Shown: positions 40,585 to 49,171 of the stretch, in pieces | Layout: each line of letters begins with the position of its first letter | Position numbering within the stretch: position 1 is the first letter of the stretch | Assembly: GCF_016894385.1 (NCBI RefSeq) | Contig: NZ_CP069812.1 | Location: forward strand, 310,001 to 374,000 | Reading direction: 5' to 3' | DNA from: Cupriavidus oxalaticus | GTDB taxonomy: Bacteria; Pseudomonadota; Gammaproteobacteria; Burkholderiales; Burkholderiaceae | Length of the DNA: 64,000 nt | Notes under the pieces: generated by a model | The model's database searches: none | What the model saw: the letters and a program-made list of their open reading frames with translations, nothing else | Told to the model about the DNA's origin: nothing | Translations under genes and position numbers: made by a program

Positions 40585-41139
40585 ATGGCCTCGGTCAACA
40601 AAGTCATTCTCGTCGGCAATCTCGGCGCCGACCCCGAAACCCGCTACATGCCCAGCGGCGACGCCGTCACCAACCTCCGCCTGGCAACCACCGATCGCTA
40701 CAAGGACAAGCAGTCCGGCGAGATGAAGGAAGCCACCGAGTGGCACCGCGTTTCGATGTTCGGCAAGCTGGCCGAAATCGCCGGCCAGTACCTGCGCAAG
40801 GGCTCGTCGGTCTATATCGAAGGCCGCATCCGCACCCGCAAGTGGCAGGACCAGTCCGGCCAGGACAAGTACTCGACCGAAATCGTTGCCGACCAGATGC
40901 AGATGCTGGGTTCGCGCCAGGGTGGCGGCGGTGGTGGCGGCGATGAAGGCGGCTATGGCGGCGGCGGTGGCGGTGGCGGCTACAGCCGTGAATCGCAGGG
41001 CGGCGGCGGCGGTGGTTACGGCGGCGGCCGTGGCGGCCAGGGCGGCCAGGGCGGCGGCCAGAGTGGTGGCGGCGCTCGTCGTCCGCAGCAGGCGCCGTCG
41101 AATGGTTTCGAGGATATGGACGACGATATTCCGTTCTAA
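40585..41139 (+). CDS. ssb: Single-stranded DNA-binding protein
   Basis: A 184-residue SSB. The OB fold (1-~112) has [21 protein letters not shown] and [21 protein letters not shown] glycine-rich linker ([14 protein letters not shown] and similar) and the acidic tip DDDIPF follow; the tip recruits repair and replication partners. ATG 40585 has ggaga at a proper distance; TTG 40570 is in frame but less likely. A factor-independent terminator follows. Confidence 0.97.
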   Translation: MASVNKVILVGNLGADPETRYMPSGDAVTNLRLATTDRYKDKQSGEMKEATEWHRVSMFGKLAEIAGQYLRKGSSVYIEGRIRTRKWQDQSGQDKYSTEIVADQMQMLGSRQGGGGGGGDEGGYGGGGGGGGYSRESQGGGGGGYGGGRGGQGGQGGGQSGGGARRPQQAPSNGFEDMDDDIPF

Positions 41140-41167
41140 TCTTGCGTAACCAATACCTGTAGAGATG

Positions 41168-41193
41168 AACCCCGCCGTTGCGCGGGGTTTTTT
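41168..41193 (+). terminator. Factor-independent terminator of ssb
   Basis: The stem aaccccgc / gcggggtt with a 6-nt loop is followed by tttttt. It lies 28 bp after the ssb stop. Confidence 0.92.
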
Positions 41194-41197
41194 CTTT

Positions 41198-41290
41198 GTG
41201 TGCCCAGCATGGGCGCGATCTTGGAGGTGCAAGTCCTCCCGTGAGTTGACCATATCAAGGACATGATCGTGCTCAGGCAGGGAGCCAGCC
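41198..41290 (+). mobile_element. Possible group II intron 5'-end remnant
   Basis: The segment beginning gtgtgcccagcatgggcgcg and containing ttggaggtgcaagtcctccc resembles the first part of domain I of bacterial group II introns, which start GUGYG and have a ggaggtgcaagtcctcc stem-loop. The stem ggagg / cctcc is seen directly. No reverse transcriptase, domain V or 3' end is present. The right boundary is uncertain. The identity rests on pattern memory. Confidence 0.42.
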
Positions 41291-41437
41291 GCAACCTTCG
41301 CGTCGATCCAGTCCCACTGCCGCGAACGTATTGCCAGCTACAAAGTCCCTCGCAGCGTCGAATTCGTGGCGGCGTTGCCTTTGTCTAGCGTCGGCAAGGT
41401 GCTCAAGCACGAACTTCGCAAGCAACACCGGAAGTAG
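41291..41437 (+). pseudogene. C-terminal fragment of an acyl-CoA ligase (AMP-binding)
   Basis: Frame 2 reads SHCRERIASYKVPRSVEFV and then ALPLSSVGKVLKHELRKQHRK, ending at TAG 41435. This is the typical end of the ANL ligase C-terminal domain, where the Lys of GKVLK is the adenylation lysine. No start or N-terminal domains remain; upstream in frame there is a stop at 41264. It is a different sequence from the intact ligase at 45283, whose end reads GKLLKRAVKASYW. It is interpreted as a truncated relic next to the intron-like remnant. Confidence 0.75.
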
Positions 41438-41472
41438 GAGCTTGCCGGCAGGCGGCCTTGATCAGGGCCGCA

Positions 41473-42291
41473 TCAGCTGATCGCTGCTTCGCGCTGCATT
41501 GGCACCACGACTGGGTTCAGGAATGCCGGCGCCAGGCCAGTCAACTGTTCGGCAGCGGCTCGCAAGGCGGGCAGGAAGCGCTTCACTGCTTCCTCCTGCG
41601 TGACTTCGCCCGAGGGCAGGTTGACGCTGATGGATGCCACCACGTTGTGGTGCTCATCGCGCACCGGTACTGCCAGACCTGCGATGTGCTGGTCGAATTC
41701 TCCATCCACCCATGCATAGCCATCGCGCCGCACGGCAGCAAGCGCTTCAAGCAATGCCGCCTTGTCATGCACGGTGCGGTCCGTGTAGGCCCGCAGGGAC
41801 GCCTCGTCGAGAAACTGCGAGAGAAACTCCGCGGTCTGGAAGCCCAGTACCGCCCGGCCTGGCGCCGTGGCAAAGGCCGGTACATGGCTGCCAACGCCAA
41901 GTCCCAACGAGCGGATCTTGAGCGACGGAATGCGCAGGACGTACACCGCGTCGTGCCCGTCGAACACACACATGCCGCACGACTCAGTGACCTGCGTCCA
42001 CAGGGTTTCCAGGGCGCGCTGCGCGTGGCCCCAGAAGGGCAGCGAGGTCAGGTAGGTCATGCCGAGGGTAAGGATCTTCGGCGTCAGGCGAAAGCCCCGC
42101 GTTTCGGATTCGGCCGCGTAGCCAAGCTCGCAGAGCGTGAGCAGGATTCGACGCACCACGGTTCGCGGCAAGCCGGTGGTTGCCGTGATGCTGGCAACGG
42201 TGTGCGTGCCGCTGCGCCCAAGTGCCTGGATAACGGCCAATCCGCGCGCAAAGGAGCGTACGAAGCCATCGTTGTTGTCTGTCTTGGTCAT
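41473..42291 (-). CDS. IclR-family transcriptional regulator
   Basis: A 272-residue regulator. The N-terminal winged helix (residues ~10-75) has FVRSFARGLAVIQAL and TTGLPRTVVRRILLTLCELGYA, and the C-terminal effector domain has GVGSHVPAFATAPGRAVLGF and AGLAVPVRDEHHNVVASISVNL. It resembles PcaR/PobR-type regulators of aromatic catabolism. ATG 42291 faces a Bug receptor gene across a 134-bp divergent gap, so it probably controls that gene and the catabolic set behind it. It sits at the edge of the accessory region. Confidence 0.9.
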   Translation of the reverse strand: MTKTDNNDGFVRSFARGLAVIQALGRSGTHTVASITATTGLPRTVVRRILLTLCELGYAAESETRGFRLTPKILTLGMTYLTSLPFWGHAQRALETLWTQVTESCGMCVFDGHDAVYVLRIPSLKIRSLGLGVGSHVPAFATAPGRAVLGFQTAEFLSQFLDEASLRAYTDRTVHDKAALLEALAAVRRDGYAWVDGEFDQHIAGLAVPVRDEHHNVVASISVNLPSGEVTQEEAVKRFLPALRAAAEQLTGLAPAFLNPVVVPMQREAAIS

Positions 42292-42326
42292 GGTTGTGCG
42301 GTCTTGTCCATCGGTCTGATTTCAGG

Positions 42327-42356
42327 TTGACATTGTAGCAAAATCGGAAGTAGAGT
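42327..42356 (+). promoter_or_regulatory. Candidate sigma-70 promoter for the first catabolic operon
   Basis: TTGACA (42327-42332) and TAGAGT (42351-42356) with an 18-bp spacer lie 70 bp before the Bug start. The -35 is perfect and the -10 matches four of six bases. Downstream, cggacat occurs twice (near 42364 and 42387), possible half-sites for the divergent IclR protein. Confidence 0.5.
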
Positions 42357-42425
42357 TTTGAAAAACGGACATAAATGACCGCACAGCGGACATGAAGATC
42401 CGAAAATCTACTACAGGAGACAACC

Positions 42426-43412
42426 ATGAAGCGGCGTTTTCTTTGCCGGGCGCTAGCCTGCCTTGCTGTTGTGCCCACCGCGGGCCTGGCATTCGCCAAC
42501 CCGTCGCCAGACGCCTTCCAGGCCAAACGTCCTTTGCGCCTGATCGCGCCCAGTTCGCCCGGCGGCATCCTTGACCTGACCAGCCGCCTGCTCGGCAAGA
42601 CGCTGTCTGAGCAACTGGGGCAGCCCGTGGTCGTGGAGAACCTGCCGGGCGCGGGTGGCGTGATCGGGATGCAGGCCATGCTGCGCGCGGAACCGGACGG
42701 GCACACGCTGGTGATGGGCAGCCTTGGTCCCAACGCCGCCAACTATGCGTTGCACGACAAGTTGCCCTACAAGTTCGAGGACTTTGCGCCGGTGGCCCAC
42801 GTGCTGACGATGCCGGACGTCGTGGTGGTCAACCCTAAGCTGCCGGTCAAGACCATCGCAGAACTGAAGGCCTATGCCAAAACGCGCCCCAACGGCTTGT
42901 CCATGGCAGTGTCGACAAGTGGCTCTTCCGGTCATCTCGCCGGTGACCTGCTGAAGCAGCGCGCCGGCATCAATGCCGTCGACGTGATCTATCGGGGTGC
43001 ATCGCCGGCGCTGACCGACCTGGTGGCAGGGCAGGTCGATTTCATGGTGGACAACCTCGTCACCGCGCTCCCGCTGGTGCGTAGCGGCAAGCTGCGCGCG
43101 CTTGCGGTCACGACCAGCCAGCGTGCGCCGGAGCTTCCGGATACGCCGACCATGGCCGAGTCCGGCTACCGCGACTTCGACGTCTCGGTCTGGCTCGGCC
43201 TGTTCGTTTCGTCCAGGACGCCGCCCGCAGTGGTGCAGGCGTTGAACGCAGCCGTCAACAAGGCGCTGGCCGATCCCGCGCTGCGCGAGAAGCTGGCGCA
43301 GCAGGGCGGTACCGCGGCAGGCGGCTCGACGCAGCAGTTCGACAGCTTCGTGCGCGCCGAGAAGGCCCGCTGGGGACAGGTCATCAAGGACGGCAACATC
43401 AAGCCCGAATAG
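42426..43412 (+). CDS. Tripartite tricarboxylate transporter receptor (Bug family), first copy
   Basis: A 328-residue periplasmic solute-binding protein. The signal peptide (FLCRALACLAVVPTAGLAFA) is followed by the Bug core: RPLRLIAPSSPGGILDLTSRLL, VVVENLPGAGGVIGM and VDVIYRGASPALTDLVAGQVDFM. Bug proteins bind small carboxylates such as di- and tricarboxylates or aromatic acids. No TctA/TctB membrane genes are present in the window. ATG 42426 has aggaga upstream. It is first in the operon with the SDR, MaoC, ligase and dehydrogenase, which suggests that it senses or delivers the pathway substrate. Confidence 0.93.
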   Translation: MKRRFLCRALACLAVVPTAGLAFANPSPDAFQAKRPLRLIAPSSPGGILDLTSRLLGKTLSEQLGQPVVVENLPGAGGVIGMQAMLRAEPDGHTLVMGSLGPNAANYALHDKLPYKFEDFAPVAHVLTMPDVVVVNPKLPVKTIAELKAYAKTRPNGLSMAVSTSGSSGHLAGDLLKQRAGINAVDVIYRGASPALTDLVAGQVDFMVDNLVTALPLVRSGKLRALAVTTSQRAPELPDTPTMAESGYRDFDVSVWLGLFVSSRTPPAVVQALNAAVNKALADPALREKLAQQGGTAAGGSTQQFDSFVRAEKARWGQVIKDGNIKPE

Positions 43413-43462
43413 GCCGGAACAAGCGCGAACCAATCCACTATCTTCTTCCCTCAGGCAACACC

Positions 43463-44377
43463 ATGCAAAACAGCTTCAAGGACAAAGCCATTGTCGTCAC
43501 GGGAGCCGGCAACGGCATCGGCCGTGCCATTGCCATGCTGCTGGGCGCCCAGGGCGCCCGGGTCGTGGTCAACGACCTGGGCTCCAGCGGCAGCGGCGAG
43601 GGCCGGGACGCAGGGCCGGCGCAACAGGTGGTCGACCAGATCCGCAGCGCCGGCGGGACGGCCGTGGCGAACACCGATTCGGTAGCGACTGCCGAAAGCG
43701 CCCAGGCCATCATCGATACCGCCATTCGCGAGTTCGGCCGTATCGATGGCGTGATCAACAACGCCGGCATCCTGCGCGACCGCATCTTTCACAAGATGAG
43801 CACCGCAGAATGGCAGGCGGTACTGGATGTGCACCTGGGTGGCGCCTATTTTGTCAGCCGTGCTGCGGCGCCTTATTTCAAGGAGCAGCAAAGCGGCACG
43901 TTCGTCCACATGACCTCGAGCGCCGGCTTGGTCGGCAATTTCGGCCAGGCCAACTACGCGGCCGCCAAGCTTGGCATCGTGGCGCTGTCGAAGTCGATTG
44001 CCCTGGACATGGCACGCTTCAATGTCCGCTCCAACTGCATTGCGCCATTCGCGTGGAGCCGCCTGATCGGCACGCTCCCCAGCGAAACCGAGGCTGAAAA
44101 GAAGCGCCTTGAGCGGATGCAGGCGATGAAGCCCGAACAGGTGGCCCCGGTTGCCGTGTTCCTGTCCGGCGCCGCGTCGGCTGACGTCAACGGCCAGGTG
44201 CTGGCGGTGCGCGGCAATGAGCTGATCGTGATGAGCCAGCCGCGCCCGGTGGCATCGGTGCACTGCGCCGAAGGCTGGACGCTGGAGACGCTGGCGCAGC
44301 ACGCCGTGCCGGCGGTGAGGCGCGCCTTCACGCCGCTGGAGCGCTCGCCCGAGGTGTTCTCCTGGGACCCGATCTGA
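43463..44377 (+). CDS. MFE-2-type short-chain dehydrogenase (3-hydroxyacyl-CoA dehydrogenase)
   Basis: A 304-residue SDR. The NAD loop is VVTGAGNGIGRAIA, followed by VVVNDLG and AVANTDSV, both typical of the dehydrogenase unit of peroxisomal multifunctional enzyme 2. NNAGILRDRIFHKM precedes the catalytic Ser in MTSSAGLVGNFGQ, and YAAAK (YxxxK) is complete. In MFE-2 this domain oxidises (3R)-hydroxyacyl-CoA. The following gene encodes a hydratase-2 protein, the other half of MFE-2. The start ATG 43463 lies 50 bp after the Bug stop. Confidence 0.9.
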   Translation: MQNSFKDKAIVVTGAGNGIGRAIAMLLGAQGARVVVNDLGSSGSGEGRDAGPAQQVVDQIRSAGGTAVANTDSVATAESAQAIIDTAIREFGRIDGVINNAGILRDRIFHKMSTAEWQAVLDVHLGGAYFVSRAAAPYFKEQQSGTFVHMTSSAGLVGNFGQANYAAAKLGIVALSKSIALDMARFNVRSNCIAPFAWSRLIGTLPSETEAEKKRLERMQAMKPEQVAPVAVFLSGAASADVNGQVLAVRGNELIVMSQPRPVASVHCAEGWTLETLAQHAVPAVRRAFTPLERSPEVFSWDPI

Positions 44378-44396
44378 AAACGGAGGCATCAGCGCG

Positions 44397-45296
44397 ATGG
44401 CCATCGACTATCACCGCCTGCGGTCGTGGAGTTTCTTTGACCAGACTTCACCCTATGCCGCCACCGACAACATTCGCTATGCACTGAGCCTCGGCTTCGG
44501 CACCGATCCGATGGACGAGGCGGACCTGCCCTTCGTCTTCGAGGAAGGGCTGTGCGTGGTGCCTACCTTCCTTGCCACCGTCGGCGCGCCGGGTGCGTGG
44601 GCGAGCGATCCGGGCACCGGCATCGACTGGATGCAGATCCTGCACGGCGAGCACCGAATGCGCTTCTTTGCGATGCCTGCCGCATCTGGCGCGGTACGCA
44701 GCCGGACGCGCGTCAGCCGCGTGGTGGACAAGGGTGCCGGCAAGGGCGCGCTGGTGGTCACCGAGCGGCGCATCGAGGACCAGGCCAGCGGCGAGTTGCT
44801 GGCGAGCGTCGAGCATGTGTCGTTCTGCCGGGCGGACGGCGGCTTTGCCACCGCCGCCACGCCCGGCGACACGCCGCCCGAGCCGTTGCCGGCGGTGCCG
44901 GAGCGCGCGCCGGACATGACCATGTCGATGCCGACCTGGCCATCCGCGGCCCTGCTGTACCGCCTCAACGGCGATCGCAATCCCATCCACGCGCTGCCCG
45001 CCGCCGCCCGGCAGGCGGGCTTCGGGCGGCCGATACTGCATGGCCTCTGCACCTATGGCATGGCATGCCGGGCGCTGCTGAAACAAGCCTGCGGCGGGGA
45101 TCCGTCGCGTCTGGCCAGTCTTTCGGTGCGCTTTTCATCGCCATTCGTGCCCGGTGAGACGCTGCGCGTGGAGATGTGGCGCGGCGAAGGGCAGGTCCAT
45201 TTCCGTGCGCTCGCCGATGAGCGCAATGTGGTCGTGCTGAGCCACGGTGTCGCCGACCTGCATCCGTCATCAAGGAGCCAAGATGTCCGTGATTGA
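44397..45296 (+). CDS. MaoC-type enoyl-CoA hydratase 2
   Basis: A 299-residue double-hotdog hydratase. The N-terminal half is a degenerate hotdog (FVFEEGLCVVPTFLATVG). The C-terminal half holds the hydratase-2 motif LYRLNGDRNPIHALP, with catalytic Asp and His, then AGFGRPILHGLCTYG. Hydratase 2 adds water to trans-2-enoyl-CoA to give the (3R)-hydroxy product, which suits the SDR upstream. ATG 44397 has cggagg before it. The 3' end overlaps the ligase start by 14 bp. Confidence 0.9.
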   Translation: MAIDYHRLRSWSFFDQTSPYAATDNIRYALSLGFGTDPMDEADLPFVFEEGLCVVPTFLATVGAPGAWASDPGTGIDWMQILHGEHRMRFFAMPAASGAVRSRTRVSRVVDKGAGKGALVVTERRIEDQASGELLASVEHVSFCRADGGFATAATPGDTPPEPLPAVPERAPDMTMSMPTWPSAALLYRLNGDRNPIHALPAAARQAGFGRPILHGLCTYGMACRALLKQACGGDPSRLASLSVRFSSPFVPGETLRVEMWRGEGQVHFRALADERNVVVLSHGVADLHPSSRSQDVRD

Positions 45297-46824
45297 GGAA
45301 TTCGCCCGCGCCACGCCCGACCGGGTGGCCTACCGCATGGTGCCGTCCGGCCAGGCGGTGACGTGGGCCGAACTGGAGCGGCGTTCGCGCCGGTGCGCTG
45401 CCGCACTGCTGGCCGCTGGACTACACGAGGGCGACGGTATCGCGGTGCTGCTGGAAAACCACGTCCGCTATTTCGAGATCCTTTGGGCCGCGCACCGCAT
45501 CGGGTTGTACTACACCACCATCAGCCGTCACCTGAAAGCCGACGAGGTGGAGTACATCGTGCAGGACTGCGGCGCCCGGGTGCTGTTCTGTTCGGCGCAG
45601 ACCCTTGGCGACCTGGCGCCCGGCGCGCTGGCATCGCTGCGGGTCACGCGGGTGCTGCTGGATGGCAGCGAGCCGGGCTACAGCAATTACGAAGCGTGGC
45701 TGGAGCAGATGCCGGCGGATATCACGCTGCCGCGCACGGTAGAGGGGACTGACTTTTCGTACTCGTCCGGCACCACAGGGCGGCCGAAGGGTATCAAGCG
45801 TCCGCTGCAAGGCGCAAATGGCTTCTTTCGCACCGGCGATGACCAGCGCCTGCGCTGGAAATCGTTGGACCGCGACACGGTCTATCTCTCCACCGCACCG
45901 TTCTACCATACCGCACCGGTGCGCTGGAACATCGCCACGATGATGGCCGGCGGCACATCGATCCTGATGGAGAAGTTCGAGCCGCTGGCGGCGCTTGATG
46001 CGATCGAGCGCTACGGCGTGACCCATAGCCAGTGGGTCCCCACGATGTTCGTGCGCCTGCTGCGCCTGAGCGCGGCGGAGCGCGACCGCTTCGACCTCTC
46101 GGCCATGCGCTATGCAATCCATGCTGCCGCGCCGTGTCCGGTTTCAGTCAAGCAGCAGATGATCGACTGGTGGGGGCCGATCCTCTATGAGTTCTACAGC
46201 GGCACCGAACTGGTGGGGCGCACGTCGCTGGACTCTGCGGAATGGCTCGCGCACAAGGGCTCGGTCGGTCGTCCCGAGTTCGGACAGGTACATATCGTCG
46301 GCGACGATGGCACGGAGGTACCGCAGGGCCAGACCGGGGTCGTCTACTTCTCCGGCGGCGGGCCCTTTACCTACCACAATGATCCCGAGAAGACCAGGCA
46401 GGCCTACAACAGTCGTGGTTGGGCCACCTATGGAGACATCGGCCATGTCGATGCCGACGGCTTCCTCTACCTGACGGACCGCCTTGCCAACACCATCGTC
46501 TCGGGCGGCGTCAACATCTATCCGCAGGAATCCGAGGACCTGCTGATGAGCCATCCGGCAGTCTTCGACGTGGCGGTGGTCGGCGTGCCGAACACCGAGT
46601 TTGGCGAGGAAGTGAAGGCGGTGGTCCAGCTGCACGAGCCCGGACGGGCGTCGCCGGCCCTTGCCGAAGAACTGATCGCGCTTTGCCGCAGCAGGATCTC
46701 GCCGATCAAATGCCCGCGCTCCGTCGACTTCGTCACGGCGCTGCCGCGCACCGAAACCGGCAAGCTGCTCAAGCGCGCCGTCAAGGCCAGCTACTGGCCA
46801 ACCGAAAACCGAATCGCGCATTGA
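45283..46824 (+). CDS. Acyl-CoA synthetase (ANL superfamily)
   Basis: A 513-residue ligase that activates a carboxylic acid with ATP and CoA. The P-loop is YSSGTTGRPKGIKRP, and the aromatic/adenine motif is YEFYSGTELVG. YGDIGHVDADGFLYLTDRL contains the ribose-binding Asp, and the C-terminal lysine is in TETGKLLKRAVK. It resembles ligases for steroid side-chain or bulky cyclic acids more than long-chain FadD, judged by length and the GIKRPL extension. The start at ATG 45283 has aaggag; GTG 45247 is less likely. The substrate is not deducible. Confidence 0.9.
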   Translation: MSVIEEFARATPDRVAYRMVPSGQAVTWAELERRSRRCAAALLAAGLHEGDGIAVLLENHVRYFEILWAAHRIGLYYTTISRHLKADEVEYIVQDCGARVLFCSAQTLGDLAPGALASLRVTRVLLDGSEPGYSNYEAWLEQMPADITLPRTVEGTDFSYSSGTTGRPKGIKRPLQGANGFFRTGDDQRLRWKSLDRDTVYLSTAPFYHTAPVRWNIATMMAGGTSILMEKFEPLAALDAIERYGVTHSQWVPTMFVRLLRLSAAERDRFDLSAMRYAIHAAAPCPVSVKQQMIDWWGPILYEFYSGTELVGRTSLDSAEWLAHKGSVGRPEFGQVHIVGDDGTEVPQGQTGVVYFSGGGPFTYHNDPEKTRQAYNSRGWATYGDIGHVDADGFLYLTDRLANTIVSGGVNIYPQESEDLLMSHPAVFDVAVVGVPNTEFGEEVKAVVQLHEPGRASPALAEELIALCRSRISPIKCPRSVDFVTALPRTETGKLLKRAVKASYWPTENRIAH

Positions 46825-46838
46825 GCGCGCCCGATGCC

Positions 46839-47999
46839 ATGTCCCGACAAGAATCCAGCTACCATGCGCCGCGCAAGATGTTCACGCCGGAGCACGAGAT
46901 GTATCGCGACAGCGTCGCCCGTTTCCTGGCCGACAAGGTCATGCCCGACCACGCAACCTGGGAGGAGGCAGGCCTGGTGCCGCGCGACCTGTGGCGCGAT
47001 GCCGGCGCCCATGGCCTGCTGTGCCCCGGCTTGCCCGAAGCCTGGGGCGGGGCCGGCGGCGACTTCCTGCACAGCGCCATCGTGGTCGAAGAAATCGCTC
47101 GGGCCCTGGCCAGCGGCGTGACCGGGTTCACCACGCACTCGGAGAACGTCGCGCCGTATTTGCTGGAGTTTGGCACCGAGGCGCAGAAGCGTGAGTTCCT
47201 GCCGCGCATGGCCAGCGGCGATGTAGTTGGCTCGATTGCGATGACTGAGCCGGGGGCGGGCAGCGACCTGAAGGCCATCCGTACCAGCGCCGTCAAGGTC
47301 GAAGGGGGGTACAGGGTCAACGGCCAGAAGACCTTTATCACCAACGGCTACCACGCCGACCGGGTGCTGGTGTTTGCCAAGACCGATCCTGCAGCCGGTG
47401 CGCGCGGCATCAGCCTGTTCTGGATCGACACTACCAGCCCAGGATTCAGCCGCGGCCGCTTGCTGGACAAGGTCGGCCAGAAGGCTCAGGACACCGCCGA
47501 ACTTTTCTTCGAAGACGTCTATGTGCCGGACGACATGCTGGTCGGCGAGCGCAATGCCGGCTTTGGCTACGCCATGAGCGGCCTGGTGCGCGAGCGCCTG
47601 CTGATCGCCCTGCGTTGCGCCGTGGCGCTGGAGGTGGCGCTTGAATGGACCATCGCGCATGTCAAGGAACGCCGCGCCTTCGACAAGGCGTTGATCGAGA
47701 ATCAGTTCATCCGCTTCCGCCTGGCCGAAATCAAGACGCATGCATGCGCCACGCGTGCTTTCGTCGATAGCTGCCTCGAACAATACCTCGCCGGCACGCT
47801 GACGCCGGATGGCGCCGCCATGGCCAAGTTCTGGGCTGGCGAGGCCACGCGCGCCATCGACGACCTGATGCAGTTCTTCGGCGGCTACGGCTATATGCGC
47901 GAGTACCCCATTGCCCGTGCCTACACCGACGTGCGCCCGAACCGCATCTACGGCGGTTCGGCCGAAATCATGCGTGAAGTCATTGCGCGTGCACTCTGA
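46839..47999 (+). CDS. Acyl-CoA dehydrogenase, first copy
   Basis: A 386-residue FAD enzyme for alpha,beta-desaturation of acyl-CoA. Seen are AMTEPGAGSDLKAIRTSA, the flavin stretch FFEDVYVPDDMLVG, and the C-terminal FFGGYGYMREYPIARAYTDVRPNRIYGG. The residue in YGGSAEI that is Glu in short/medium-chain enzymes is Gly here, so the catalytic base is presumably elsewhere, as in isovaleryl- and long-chain dehydrogenases. It follows the ligase by 14 bp. Confidence 0.93.
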   Translation: MSRQESSYHAPRKMFTPEHEMYRDSVARFLADKVMPDHATWEEAGLVPRDLWRDAGAHGLLCPGLPEAWGGAGGDFLHSAIVVEEIARALASGVTGFTTHSENVAPYLLEFGTEAQKREFLPRMASGDVVGSIAMTEPGAGSDLKAIRTSAVKVEGGYRVNGQKTFITNGYHADRVLVFAKTDPAAGARGISLFWIDTTSPGFSRGRLLDKVGQKAQDTAELFFEDVYVPDDMLVGERNAGFGYAMSGLVRERLLIALRCAVALEVALEWTIAHVKERRAFDKALIENQFIRFRLAEIKTHACATRAFVDSCLEQYLAGTLTPDGAAMAKFWAGEATRAIDDLMQFFGGYGYMREYPIARAYTDVRPNRIYGGSAEIMREVIARAL

Positions 48000-48007
48000 G
48001 ACTCACC

Positions 48008-49168
48008 ATGACCAAGAACCTTTCCCGCTCTGTCGCCATTGTCGGCGCCGCGGAATCCGACCTGGGCAAGGTGCCCGGCAAGACCGCGCTGGAATTGCAG
48101 GCGCAGGCCGCGCGGCTGGCCCTGCACGATGCGGGGCTGTCGCTGCGCGATGTCGATGCCGTCTTTGCCCACACCGATGACCGCTTTGCCACCGTGCAGC
48201 TGGCCGAGTACCTTGGTATCCGGCCAGGGTACGTCGATTCCAGCAATGTCGGCGGCATGTCCAACCTGATGCACATCCGCCACGCGATGGCGGCCATTGC
48301 CGCGGGCATGTGCTCGGTGGCACTGGTGACCTATGGCAGCACGCAACTGTCCGATGGCTCGCGCAAGAGCGGCGCCGTTGCGGCGGATACGGCGGACTCG
48401 CCGCGCGGCCAGTTCATCGCGCCTTATGGCCAGCTCAGCCCGATCGGCTACTACGCCATGGTGGCCCAGTTGCACATGCATCGCTACGGCACCACGTCCA
48501 GGGATCTGGCCGAGGTGGCAGTGGCGGCGCGCCGCTGGGCGCAGCTGAATCCGAAGGCGTACCGGCGCGAGGAAACCAGCATCGAGGAAGTCATGGCGTC
48601 GCCTGTGATTGCATCGCCGCTGCGTGCGCGCGACTGCTGTCTGGTCACGGATGGCGGCGGCGCGCTGGTCATCACCTCCGCCGATCGTGCCCGGGATCTG
48701 AAGTCGAAGCCGATCTATGTGATGGGCGCAGCCGAGACGTTCTCGCACCACTACACGCCGTTCAGTACGGCCGACTGGCTGGACACGCGCGTCGCCGAGA
48801 CCGCGGACGAAGCATTCCACATGGCCGGTGTCACGCGCGCCGACATCGACGTGGTGCAGATCTATGACCACTTCACCATCGGTGTGATCCAGTCGCTGGA
48901 GGAGCTGGGCTTCTGCAAGCGGGGCGAGGGCGGCGCCTTCGTCGCCGACGGCGCACTGGGCCCGGGTGGCCGCTTCCCCATCAACACCTCGGGCGGCGGT
49001 CTCTCCTACGGCCATCCAGGCATGTTCGGCATGTTCGTGCTGATCGAGGCCGTGCGCCAGTTGCGCGGCGAATGCGGCGAGCGGCAATTGCCCGGCGCCG
49101 AGCTGGCGCTGTGCCATGCGCCCGGACTGGTCTTTTCCTGCAACACCACCATGATCCTCGGAGTCTGA
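48008..49168 (+). CDS. SCP2-type thiolase-like protein lacking the nucleophilic Cys (thiolase or aldolase)
   Basis: A 386-residue protein with a thiolase fold of the lipid-transfer/SCPx group. The thiolase nucleophile in NxxC(A/S)SG is replaced: residues 80-86 read NVGGMSN. The His region is kept in NTSGGGLSYGHPGMFGM (His near 339), and the C-terminus has ALCHAPGLVFSCNTTMIL. Cys-less members paired with a DUF35 protein include steroid side-chain aldolases (Ltp2 type), so carbon-carbon cleavage by retro-aldol is an alternative to thiolysis. It begins 8 bp after the dehydrogenase and ends 3 bp before its DUF35 partner. Confidence 0.88.
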   Translation: MTKNLSRSVAIVGAAESDLGKVPGKTALELQAQAARLALHDAGLSLRDVDAVFAHTDDRFATVQLAEYLGIRPGYVDSSNVGGMSNLMHIRHAMAAIAAGMCSVALVTYGSTQLSDGSRKSGAVAADTADSPRGQFIAPYGQLSPIGYYAMVAQLHMHRYGTTSRDLAEVAVAARRWAQLNPKAYRREETSIEEVMASPVIASPLRARDCCLVTDGGGALVITSADRARDLKSKPIYVMGAAETFSHHYTPFSTADWLDTRVAETADEAFHMAGVTRADIDVVQIYDHFTIGVIQSLEELGFCKRGEGGAFVADGALGPGGRFPINTSGGGLSYGHPGMFGMFVLIEAVRQLRGECGERQLPGAELALCHAPGLVFSCNTTMILGV

Positions 49169-49171
49169 AGC

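Noticed and set aside
40915-41065. Glycine-codon repeats (ggcggc-type) in ssb as a possible recombination or repeat element
   Set aside because: They encode the normal Gly-rich linker of SSB and have irregular period.
41140-41472. Intact group II intron or insertion sequence after ssb
   Set aside because: No reverse transcriptase or transposase reading frame, no domain V and no terminal inverted repeats; at most a remnant remains.
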